Below, one piece after another: positions 11,751-22,548 of a DNA stretch of 64,000 nucleotides. Position numbers and translations under genes: made by a program. The stretch covers positions 19,300,001-19,364,000 of the forward strand of contig BSBN01000187.1 in the NCBI GenBank assembly GCA_027924645.1, written 5' to 3'. The notes below the pieces were generated by a model. That model worked only from the letters and a program-made list of their open reading frames with translations, was not told the origin of the DNA and ran no database searches. The first letter of the stretch is position 1. Each line of letters starts with the position of its first letter. This DNA is from Cunninghamia lanceolata (lineage: Eukaryota; Streptophyta; Pinopsida; Cupressales; Cupressaceae).

Positions 11751-11927
11751 CTGTGGGAAACACCATTCCATCACTTGTTTCTGGATTTATTAGCTTTTGC
11801 CTCTCTTCTGTGCAATGCAATAAATAATAACTAACTTGTTCTATATTTCTAGCCTCTGCTATAACTGCAAAAACATCTCCTGCACCAAATTTACATGTCC
11901 AAAATTTGTAACTTAAAAAATTTAGAG

Positions 11928-11935
<8 letters not shown>

Positions 11936-12017
<82 letters not shown>
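11936..12017. repeat. TA and CA microsatellite
   Basis: About 66 bases of perfect (TA)n followed by (CA)n. It lies inside the transposase-like gene, probably in an intron between the acidic segment ending DNHILGLIKK and the exon with GAGDVFAVIAEA. I could not fix the splice sites of that intron. Confidence 0.9.
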
Positions 12018-12317
12018 TACATTTTTTAATCAATCCTAAAATATGGTTATCAGTTGAAACCAAAGGAATGTCTTCAAATCTTTCATCCTCGTCTTCATTG
12101 TATGTGTTTGTAACAACTAGTGGCACATTTTCCCATTCACTGACATATCCACGTTGTTTATTACAATTCTTAAAATCTCCCAACATGCACTCATAACAAA
12201 AACAAGAGTAATCTCTAGTGCGCAACGTCCATGTAGGGCTATCTGTATTCATGACACAATGCAAAGATCTTGTTTTCTCTACCCTCTTGCATCCATGCAT
12301 TGATCTTCTATCCACAC

Positions 12318-12477
12318 CTACAAATTTATTATATATCAAGTACATTATGAATAAAATATATCTAAATAATTAAATTCAAACTAAAATAAACAAACTTGTG
12401 TGTACACATATATCATATACATGAATATATATATTTAAATTACATCCATACATTAAATAAATTCAAACAATACATAC
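12318..12477 (-). other. Predicted intron (160 bp)
   Basis: The donor is TCAG|GTATGT and the acceptor is TTTGTAG|GTGTGG. Splicing joins FWEIS to GVDRRSMHGCK in frame. It is AT-rich as plant introns are. Confidence 0.6.
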
Positions 12478-14479
12478 CTGATATCTCCCAAAACACTCTA
12501 TGTTGAATGTATCTATTTGTTCTTGAAGATGTGTCAGCCTCATTTGGTGCAAAGTGTAACTTACACCATTCAACAACATCATGTGCATCATTTATACGGT
12601 CTCCATCATAATTCATTTGATGTTTCCTTAGAGCACATTTGATGCAAGCTCCTACGCCATCATGTTCACCCTTTCCATGGCCACTCTCAAAGAAACTCCA
12701 AACATGTGGTATATTGTCATTTCGATGATATCTACATAGTGCATAAAATGGCCTTGCTAATTTGAATTGTGACGCACATCCATCTGACCATACAAAATGC
12801 CTTTCAAAATTTACACCCCTGCTTGCCAAATATCCAAAAAAATTCTTAAAGCAATGTTGTACAAAAAGTGTCATGCTCTTTATCATCACTAATATAAAAG
12901 TGATATTCTTTCTTGATGACTCGTGCTTGAAATGTACTTTCAACACCATCCAAATCCAATTGTGCATGTCGATAACACACATGCACCATAATAGTGATCT
13001 ACTCTGAAAAGTAATATTCTGATTGAATCTCTTTTTGATATACAAAAGAGTAATTTTCTACAAAGTCGACCACTGATAAAATTGTTCAAGGTGGGAAAGT
13101 ATCTCTTAATGTTTGAAACTGTTGTGCTTGCCACTTAGCAAAAAAAGCATGATGTATGTATGGTTGAATCAATTTACGGAAATTTTCCATAAATGTTCCA
13201 CTAGGTATCTCCTCTTCTACATAATCTAACCTTGTGAACTCTTTCCCATGTTTTGTTTGAAACTTTACATACTTGTACCTCTTGCAATTTACCAACCTCA
13301 TTGGGTTGATATCTTCATTTCTCAAAGGCATTTTAGCCAAATTTCCACATGTTTCACAAAGACCTTTTATGCAGTTTATTTGACCATTTCCATTATCATC
13401 ATCTGATTTATCACATAAGATGGATGTTATGAACTGACTTGCCCATTTAGGAGTTGTATTTACAAGACCATAACTATCTTCACAAATCTTTCAAAAAACC
13501 TAATAGTAGAGATCAAATTCAATATGATAACGACAACAACAAGTTTCAAAAACCTTGTTTGTCTTCACATAATATGGCCTTAAACTTTCAAACGTTGTTT
13601 GCCCAATCTTTATATTTGGATTTGAATTACAAAAGTTCACATACATCTCATGTTGTGTTATGTCTAGCCAATGTTTTGTATGTAGTTCATCACTATTGGG
13701 CCCAATTTTGTGTTTGATAACATCTCTACTATTTGATGAAGCACAAGTATTATCATTCCAAAAGGTTGAGACCAAGTTTCTAACAACATCTTGAATCCTA
13801 TCAGATCGAAGAGCTCTACACATAATTGCCCAATTGCCTTCTGAGGTACTATCATCCAATAATTTTCTCCTTTTCACATATTTTGTTACTGTCTTTCTAT
13901 TGAAACCAAGCTCAAATGAAATTGAAAACAATTGTCTTTTTTTGGAATTTCTTTCACTTATAATACCTATGAACATCACTCTTCTTGTAATGGACTTATC
14001 TGTAGATTGAGATTGTTTCTCGATGGAAGCCAAACCTTCTTTAACATTTTCAACAATATCCTTTTCTAGCTGTGAACCTTTCCCCTTTTTCAATGACAAA
14101 TCGACACCCAACAATTGTAATGGCTCATGTAGCTCCTTACTAAGAAGTACAATTGATAACAATTGGGTTTGGCCAAGTGTATCAAGATTATCAAAATGAG
14201 CAATTATTTCCTTTGTAATTTTATTCATTAACCTCCTATCAGTACGTCTAGGTTGTCTAGCATAATGTTTCAATTTCTCAATATCCATTTTAAGTAAATG
14301 ATCTAAATTTCTATAAAAAAAATTTCTTTTCACCTCTTCAGCTAGATTAATACGCTAATCCATACCAGTCAAAGGAAGCGATCCTCACCCCTCTCCAACA
14401 TCCATTGTTTGCACTTGGGCCTCCTCTTGGCTAACATCAACTATGTGTTCTTCAACAACATTTACTCCACTTTCTGTAC

Positions 14480-15180
14480 CACAAATGAAGCAAATACATA
14501 TTAAAATTAAATTAAAAATAAAAATAAAATTATTTATTAAATAAAATAAAACTTTCTAAATAATAAACATTCTTTTTATTTTATTGATTTATACTCTTAA
14601 GTTCTACAATATAGAAAATATTATGTTTTCTAAAAAATAATTTCATTCTTTAGGAAAAAGAAAATTTAAAAAGCATTCTAAAAATATTTCAACAAATCTT
14701 TTCTTAAAAAATTTCTTAAATTGTTCCTTAATTTAGCATTAAAAATCATAAAAACACAAATAAAAAAGCTAAAAAAACATTCATGATAAAAATTTATTGG
14801 ATAAAAAAAGCTAACAATTATTATAAAATATATGTTAGAGAAAGAAAATAAAAAAACCGTGATTAGAGTTTGTGTTAAAATTAGGAAGTGTGGCTTTTTA
14901 AATATAAAGTTTTAGATTTAAAAGAATTTTTAAATAAAAATAAATAATCTAAAATGAAAAGTGAACTTGATTTTTTTAATAAATTATAATAGAAATATAT
15001 GTTACCACTTTAGAAAAAACAATGAAGTTGAGTTGGAGATAGGGAGAGGGATATGGAGAGTTGGAGAGGGACAGAGATAGCTACGAAGGCCCCAGTGAGG
15101 GAGAGGTAGAGGTAAAGAGAGTGGGAAACTTGAGAGAGAGAGAGAGTGGTAGATAGAGAGATTTATTTATGTATTTATTT
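14480..15180. other. AT-rich stretch, then a purine-rich GA tract
   Basis: 14480-15010 is A/T-rich low-complexity DNA, likely the 5' intron of the transposase-like gene, since a GTACAG acceptor sits at 14474. 15020-15170 is a GA-rich strand with repeated GGAGAGGG and a (GA)n run. I see no gene. Confidence 0.5.
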
Positions 15181-15900
15181 GTTGCTCTCTTCAATATGAT
15201 TTTGCTCATTGATCTCACAAAATTAATAGTTAAGTGGAAAGGAAGGCTTGTTGAAGATTCATCATGGTTGTCTAAGGCAGAGGTTGACAGTCTTGGTTTT
15301 CCTCAAACACCTAAGATGTGACAAGGTCACTTCTCAAATTACCCTGGGTTTTTGATGCATGAGCATACAACAGTGTAAGGGCAATCTTTCATCACCCAAA
15401 AATATTTGAAGTTGTTTTGAATTTCTTTGTTTTTGTAGTTTTCTTTAGTTGTGTTGGAGTCCATGTTAACACTTCAGTGGTTCAGGACTGTCAGAAGTTC
15501 AAAAAGACTAAAAATAGTAATCTGCTATTTTTAGTAAGTTGGCCTATTTAGGTACATATGGACCTAAAAATTTACTCCAAGAAGCAAAATTGTAAAAATA
15601 AGCAAATGGTGAAGAAATCATCTGAATATCATTTATATTTTGAGAGATATAAAGTTTGTCTTGAAAAATTACTCCTCATGAACTTCATATTTGATTTTAA
15701 GGCCCTTAGAAGCCTCGTTAGTGTTCGAAAAGAGGAAGATCATTTTGCACATTGTAGATCTCTTTATGAGCTTTCCAATGTTTGGTTATGATTGTCAATC
15801 GGACGCCTGGTTCAAAAGTTATGGCCCCTAGAAATTATGTTACAAAATTTCAAAAACTTTAAAATTTTGGTGCTACATTTAACCCCCACTTTAGCAATCT
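15181..15900. repeat. Diverged LTR fragment related to 58910-59805
   Basis: It shares with the block at 58910-59805 a TATTTTTAGTAA motif and GATTGTCAATCGGAC followed by CAAAAGTTATGGCC. The spacing between motifs is similar. No coding frame is convincing. Confidence 0.45.
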
Positions 15901-17190
15901 TATGACACTATGCAAATATGCATGCTAAAATAGAAAAGGAAATATCATCACAGATACTACCTTAAAAAGGATAATGTAGAGGCCATAGAAAATTCTTCGA
16001 GCGAAGGGATGAAGCCCCCAGGCTGAGAACCTGCAAAACCACAATATTAGACAATAAAACTAGCACAAGAGGCAATGTCAAATCCACATATATATAAAAT
16101 CTATGCTAAGAGGATTAGATCGAATATGATTTTCCAAAACATTAAGGTTAGCAAACCATATGATCTAATACACATTCTACACACAAGAAACAAAAGAAGC
16201 AATATAAAAGGGGTATTTCTGGCACACTACGAGAGTTAGAAGGATACCAAGTAAGGTTCTAGGGCTAGCACACTACGAGAGCTAGGAACTGGATACCAAA
16301 CTCTTGTGGGCCATTAGGACTAACAAACTACATTGTTAGGTGACTCACAAAGAGTGCCAAAGGAGTATCTAAAAAGCATGGTCAGGCAAAACAAATGTGC
16401 TTTCTTAGGACCACAGGCTACAAATGATGCTAAGAGAAAACATTACAATGAGCTACCATCAATGTGGTGTGTGCAATAGTGTAAAACATCAAAGTATGTC
16501 CCCACCTTAAAATAATTGCATAAAGAAATAGTATGCAATTGTTTTTAAGGTAGAAAAAGGGGAAGAGAGCTTTAGGAAACATATCTATATAGTAAGATAT
16601 GTTCAAAAAGTTGCATCGAAAAGAAAAATGCCCCCAAAGGAGAGGCAATGAAAGCGATGCTATAGCCATGATAAAGGCTTGTGTAAGCATGGTATGACAC
16701 TAAGAAATGCAAACACATGTCACATACAATAAGAAATATCACTAAAAATACACAAAGGGATCCACATGATTTGGGGTCAGTATGTATTTGGGAAGGGAAT
16801 CATTAAGGGACAACTCATAGAATCATCATCATTCCCTAAGCATGTAGAACTACGAGCACAAAGGAAGATCACAAGACAACAAAATAAAAATAAAATTTTT
16901 GGGTCAACATGGAAGGAAGCTAAATCTTCTAATGCTTTTCATCATCCCCAAAATGTCAAAACAAAAAAGTGTACAACAAATAGAGGAATATAGAAATAAA
17001 TAGAAGAATGACACAAAATTTTCATTTCTTCTGTATCCACATGTCTACAAGGGTATCATGGGTCCTCCAAGTAGAACTAACAAACATAAAAAATACATTT
17101 ATAGAGGAAACATAATAAATAAGTAGGCAAACACATACAAACACATGAGACAAAGGTACAACCCTTATGGATCACGCATCATCAGATCAT
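15901..17190. other. Non-coding intergenic DNA with a short duplication
   Basis: I find no convincing gene. Near 16230 and 16270 the segment CACTACGAGAG...TAG..GATACCAA occurs twice. The remainder is AT-rich, moderately complex sequence that I cannot classify. Confidence 0.4.
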
Positions 17191-17197
17191 CCATCTC

Positions 17198-18198
17198 TCA
17201 ATCTTCATTATCATAGGGAGATAGTGGAAGAGTTGATAAAGGGACCACATTGAGAGAAGTACTAGTAGACTCCCCAAGAACTAAGTGCAAAGGATCATCA
17301 ATCTGAGCGGGAGCTTCCTGGGCACTAGTCGAGCCAATTGTCAATGATTGAGTGAAAGTCATAGATAATGAATGGATATCTATAACAAACTCAAAGATCC
17401 ACTCTAAAGGGGGAATCATTTGAAATAGAATCTAAATACTTAACCAGATGTGTCTCAATAGTTTTGTTTGTAGATTTGCAAGCATTATGAGTCACGGGTG
17501 TAGGAAGATCCTCCATAGGTGAAAGAAGTGATGCAAAAGGGCTTAGAGGTGGTGGAGATGGTAGCATGCATTTTGGCTTGAAAAATGGAGGGGTGGGATA
17601 ATGTTTAAGTTTATGCTTTGGTGGGGGACACGAATGTCTATATCAATGGTGGCGGGGTGGAGGATGTCTTGGAAAACTACATGACGGGTATGTTGGAATG
17701 ACACAAGAGAAGATAGAGTGGCACTAGAGATGATGCTGACATTTCAAAGGTCTAAGGGTTCAGAGAAGGGTGGCATGCCAGGGATGAAGGTAAGAATATG
17801 ACTCTCCATAGAAGGATCCAAGACTACATGCACCCTTTAATGCGACTTTCATCTTCATCCAATAGAGGAGAGAAAGGAGTCAGGGACGAGAGAGAGACAG
17901 ACTGAGAAAGAGAAGGTTGAGGCTCCGAAGGAGGGGCAAAGTTTGGCAGAGGCTGCATGGGAGGAGGGTGATCAGGAAGAGGTTGTATATTAGCAGCATG
18001 CTCTAGGGCTGCAACACATCGGTGATGCTTGTGATCTCTTGCAAGTTGGTTGTGTTGTGTGCGATCCAAGGCCTCTGTTGAAGGAGACAAGGGGTCTCTT
18101 AACATGGATTCCTTTTCATCATTTGTCTCAGGGATAGGAGGAGGAATGGAAGGAGCCATCGAAGGTTGGGAAACCACGGGGGGAGGAGGTGATTCCAC
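17198..18198 (-). pseudogene. Broken proline/serine-rich frame of unknown origin
   Basis: On the minus strand a 124-codon frame from 18198 begins MESPPPPVVSQPSMAPS and is rich in P, S, Q and L. It then shifts frame; fragments such as MEDLPTPVTHNACKS and a last piece ending LSTLPLSPYDNED can be followed to 17198. There are several stops and at least two frameshifts. The composition suggests the low-complexity tail of a transposon protein, but I recognise no domain. A G-rich tract and TGTCACAACCC at 18204 abut its start and may mark an LTR edge. Confidence 0.35.
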
Positions 18199-18203
18199 GA
18201 CAT

Positions 18204-18960
18204 TGTCACAACCCTTATTTTCTGATATTTAATTATGAAAATAAATATTAATATTAATATTTAAATCAAAATTCAACTAATTTTGACTGTGTTTGCGACA
18301 GGAACACTCTATCCACGGAGGGAGAGCATCATTGAGGCAGAGGGCGTTTAGCCAACTGAAGGTGGATTGTAGTGAAGAGAATATGTGCACACACCACTTA
18401 GTTTATTTTACATAAATGTATTTTTGCCTGAAAAATAATTGCATTTATTTTTATATAATTAATCTAATAGTTAATCGCAAATAATTAGTCGCAATATATT
18501 TACTTGCAATAGAATTAATCTCAAATTGCTTGCAATATCCTAATTTGATATTTTGATATATCAAATAATTTTGAAAAATATTCTTTATTTGGTTTTATCT
18601 ATTTTGGCCACAAGAGGCAATTACAAATTTAATAAGAGAATCTTGGAGAGTTTAAAATTGGATAATTTCTAAGAGATTAGAATTTATTGTATTTTCTATT
18701 TTATTTAAGTGTGCATTCTTTGAGGGGGTAGGAAGATTCTCGATAGAGAATTTGAGTCTATAACATCAAAAGCAAAAGATCCTTGTCACATGGAGTTTGA
18801 GGATAATGGATTTCCACCACTTGGTGATTTCTGGATAGATTATGTTGCAATCACAACACTCTAAGCACCAAGAGTTCATGACCAAACTGGATTGAGGGGA
18901 TTTTGTTCTTCCTGTTTGGAGTTGGACTTCTATGTGCATCAAAATTGATCTTCCTACTCA
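18204..18960. other. AT-rich DNA, possible LTR edge
   Basis: It starts with TGTCACAACCCTTATTTT, a start seen in many plant gypsy LTRs, preceded by the purine run GGGGGGAGGAGGTGA. I found no partner copy and no primer site, so an LTR is only a suggestion. No gene is seen. Confidence 0.3.
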
Positions 18961-19210
18961 GGTATGAAGGCAAATTCCTTCAATTGTTTACATGAATCTT
19001 TATAGTGGGTTTTATGTGGTTTACATTCAATTCTTGAAATTTCTTGATTTCAATTGCATGCATTTGTTCCTGGGTGAATGTCATACCCTGTAGGGATAAA
19101 AAATCTTCCAAATGCCAAACCCTAAACCATTCGTATCTCTCTGCACTTATCCACTTTTGCATAAATGTTATCAAGAAATTTGAGTCATGCAACATTCTTT
19201 AGAATCCAAA
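18961..19210 (-). pseudogene. PPR-like remnant, left part
   Basis: This is the continuation of the PPR-like remnant beyond element 2. In one frame FLDNIYAKVDKCREI resembles the plant PPR phrase (L-DMYAKCG), then stops follow. It is supported mainly by joining to 31061-31330 across the target duplication CCAAA. Confidence 0.35.
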
Positions 19211-21557
19211 TGTTACACATATAGTTCTTAAGGTTGTCATTAATGTCAACACTATCACAAGGTCGTCATCAATGTCAACACTATCATGTATGTGTGATGG
19301 TGTTCATGGTTGGATGTCATGTCCTAAAGAAGATATATCAAGATGGGAATTGGAAGTTCATGGTTGGATGTCATGTCCCCATCCAATAGAGAAGATATAG
19401 TTCATGGTTGGATGTCATGTCCCTAAAGCTCTTAGTTAGTAGAGACTGTATTCATTAAGTATGTTTGTTGACAGCAAAGAAGACATATTAATAAGGGAAT
19501 TAGATGCACTAAGATGATCAAATGCATTGTTGATATTGGGGAGATTTTATTGATGGTCTGAAGCATATTGTATGCTCTCTCCTGTTGTTCCTAAGAATGT
19601 ATGTATTTATACAAAGAAGTTTTGGCCTCCGGATGTTGGTGAAATTTTTTTCTACAGGAAGACTATTTTGAAGACCCTCTAGGAGATTGCTCTGCATTTT
19701 CATGCTTTTAATGTTGTATCTCTGCAGAGTGGAAGTTATCCTCATATAGTGTCAAAGTATATATGTTCCAAGTTTCATAGTGTTTGGACTACCGAAAGAG
19801 TGGTTTGCAATTGACAGTTTGGAGACAGTGTTGTTCCTAAAGAAGTTATTCACAGTACTACAATGTTTGACTCTGCATTTCTATACATTTGAAGATAAGG
19901 TCTTGTGGTTTAGAAGTTAAGTTTAGTGTCTGATGAAGGTTCTATTTCCAAAGGTTTGGGTCTCTACTCCCTCCACAGTGAAAGTTATGAGAGACAAAGT
20001 TTTGGTCTATGCTCTGGCAGAAGTAAGTGATAAAGAAGACTGTTTGGAATGCTTTGCATTCCTCTGCAGTGATAGATATGGCTTTGTGGTTTTGAGGATA
20101 TATTCACAACAATTTATGAGTGCATCCATATGAGTTTCAGGTGTTTTGAAGGTCTACAAGCTTAGTTTTCAAATGAGAGTTGTGATAGAGATTGTTCTGG
20201 ATGCCTAGTTGTTCTTAGGACATATGCTAATGATGTGTGCTAGCTTTTTGTGGCTTCAAATGATACATTGACTAATGGAAGATGGTCCTAATGATCTTAT
20301 GTTGTCTCTAGTTTCTCTGCAAGGTGTTTTTTTGCTCTCTCTGGTACTAGTTGTTGTCCAGAATGATGATATAGCCAATCCATGTCGCTACCTAGCCGAC
20401 TAAAGAAGTTAAAGGTATGCATCACAAAGTTCTTGTTGTGTAGATTTCAAGAAGAGTTTGAAGATGATATATAGGTCTTGCTAACTCACTTGAAATAAGA
20501 ACAAGCAATTTTTATGCATTCATGAGTACCGCCAAGATTGTGAAGATCGATGTGCTACTTGTTTCATCCTTTCTTGCTTAAGGGCGGCATGTTTCAAACT
20601 TGTGAAGTGTGCAGATGTTATTCCTTGAAGAGTGATGTTGTGAATGATGATTTAGGACCAGACTAAGCATGAATTGGGATCCAAAAGGCATGTGGTTTCT
20701 TCTAGAGTAGCATGTAGTTCATGATAGGGCTTGCCCTATGCATGTTTCATGTTGTGTGATCTATGGCTAACTTGTAAAATGTAGTATTCTTGTTGTATTG
20801 GTCGACTTGTAATGAAATCAATGTAATTTCATGTATATATTATAAACCTAGTTGGTCTAGGTAAGGTATGATTGCAAAAATGAACATATGAGTGTGTGGA
20901 AAGTAGAATATGAAAATCATATGCATTGTGATGTCCAGCTGAAGGAGAAAGAGTAGAAGTGTTAGAGGATGTATTAATTTATCTTCAAGATATTTTTGTG
21001 ACAAGAGGAAAGTGAAGAGTGTGCCTAACTAATCCAATCATCAGAAGAAAGTGTGAAGAGGTGGAATTGCAATCATCAAAGGTGTGAGCTTCAATGTCAG
21101 TTTTTAGACAGTAGAAGGATCGTCATGCTATAATATTTCCTGAGTTCATTCTCAGTTCAGGGAGTAGTTGCTTCCTTGGATTGTAGCCCTAAAACAAAGT
21201 CAACACAGAGTTGTAGCTTCCTTGGGAGTGACCCTAAATCAAATTCTTTAGGGAGTAGTATCTTCCTTGGGTTGTATCCCTAAAATAAAGTCAGCGGCGA
21301 GTAGAAGCTTCCTTGGGTTGTAGCCCTAAAACAAAGTTGTTATTTTGAGCTTCATATATTGTGAGTTAATCCTCACCATGGTTTTTCCCTTCTTAGGTTT
21401 TCCATGTTTATCTAGTGTTATGTGTTGATGTGCATTGTGTTGATCTTTCATGTTTATGTTAATACTATAATCATTAAGTTTTAATCTACTCCGAAGGATT
21501 TAAAGTTTGTTTAAATGTTGATTCAGCCCCCCTTTCAGTATTTTGGTATGTTCAACA
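19211..21557 (+). repeat. Element 2 5' LTR (2347 bp)
   Basis: Starts TGTTACACATATAG and ends GTATGTTCAACA. Near its start GTTCATGGTTGGATGTCATG occurs three times (about 19304, 19347 and 19398). Near its end four units of about 50 bp repeat CTTCCTTGGGTTGTAGCCCT (about 21160-21340). The 66-codon frame at 19933 lies in the LTR and is chance. Confidence 0.93.
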
Positions 21558-21559
21558 AT

Positions 21560-21572
21560 TGGTATCTGAGCC
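21560..21572 (+). promoter_or_regulatory. Element 2 primer binding site (tRNA-iMet)
   Basis: TGGTATCTGAGCC directly after the 5' LTR; one change from the initiator-methionine primer site. Confidence 0.9.
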
Positions 21573-21614
21573 AAGTTACTCAGAAGAAGCTTAACCACTT
21601 GAGGAAGGTCTAGG

Positions 21615-22548
21615 ATGGCCAGTAATGGATCTCTCAAGGTACCTATGTTTGATGGAACAAATTAATCCTTTTAGAAGCTAAAGACGGAAAACTATCTATC
21701 TTCTCTAGGGTATGGCATTTGTTAATCAATCAAGAAGGGTTACATTGTTCCTACTAATGATCCTACAGATGCAAATGAGATTAAGTTGATGCCAAGGAAA
21801 AGAATGCTATCATGAGTGGGCTAGCTGATTCAGAACTTGTGGAGATAATAGGTTGTACATCTGCTCAGGATGTCTAGAATAAACTTGAAAGTATTTATGA
21901 AGGAGATAGCAAAGTGAAGCGAGACAAGATGCAAATTTTCAAGAGAAAATTTGAAACTCTGAGAATGACAAAAGATAAAGACATTGTTGATTATATGTTG
22001 CAGGTGGATGAAATAGTCAATGGCATCAGAGGTCTTGGTGGAGAAGTGAAAGAAGATGAGATTGTGAAGAAGGTTTTGAGAACTCTTCCTAAATCTTATA
22101 GTCATAAGGTGTCTGCCATTGAGGAATCTCAAGATTTGAGCAAATATACAATAGATCAATTGTTTGGCTCTCTCACTGCTTTTGAAATGAGAGAATTTGA
22201 CAAAAGTGCTCCAAAGAAGGAAGCAACATTCAAAGAAAGTAAGAAGACATGAGATGAAGTAGCTAATCAAGATGATGACCTGGATGAGGTAGAAGCAAAC
22301 TTTGTAATAAATTTGAAGAAAGGCACGAGCAAATATAGAGGTAAGTTACCTTTTAAATGTTTTAATTGTGGAAAAATTGGCCATTTTGCTTCTAAATGTC
22401 CTTTCAAAGAATTAAGGAGTAGTAACAAGAGAGAGAAGTTCAAAAGAAGCTTGTATTCTATAGAGAACAGTTGTTCTTCAAAAGATGAGGATCATGATGA
22501 TTCAAATGATGAAACACTTTTTATGGCCTTGAATGTTGGTAATGTTAG
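21615..22548 (+). pseudogene. Element 2 Gag (broken)
   Basis: The ATG at 21615 opens MASNGSLKVPMFDGTN, the usual copia Gag start. Early stops and a frameshift near 21790 follow. The UBN2-type core is open at 21914-22252 (VLRTLPKSYSHKVSAIEES). After a TGA the same frame holds the zinc knuckle CFNCGKIGHFASKC (about 22360-22400) and an acidic segment. The frame is cut at 22548 by the nested insertion. Confidence 0.9.

Larger units (their letters stand above)
11256..14473 (-). pseudogene. Transposase-like (DDE-like) gene with introns, broken
   Basis: I cannot name the family. The N-terminal exon (14473 down to about 13500) has LDHLLKMDIEKLKHYARQPRRTDRR, split here only by description, and an HTH-like SFELGFNRKTVTKYVKRRK. 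The middle part has ENFRKLIQPYIHHAFFAKW and DFVENYSFVYQKEIQSEYYF. The core has ISDDKEHD, WSDGCASQFK and GHGKGEHDGVGACIK. The C-terminus has EQVSYYLLHCTEERQKLI and FIDYQPNNKVYKYSHLVIATR. Similar SDG-ASQ-K plus HGKG-DG-G blocks occur in uncharacterised animal and plant proteins, and spaced acids suggest a DDE nuclease (inference). GT-AG introns are visible at 12318-12477 and 11531-11750. Stops lie near 14385, 14360, 13075, 13015 and 12850, with a one-base shift near 12870. Confidence 0.6.

Noticed and set aside
19933..20133. 66-codon frame, with a related frame at 29439-29714
   Set aside because: Both lie at the same place in the two LTRs of element 2, so the similarity comes from the LTR repeat and not from a gene.
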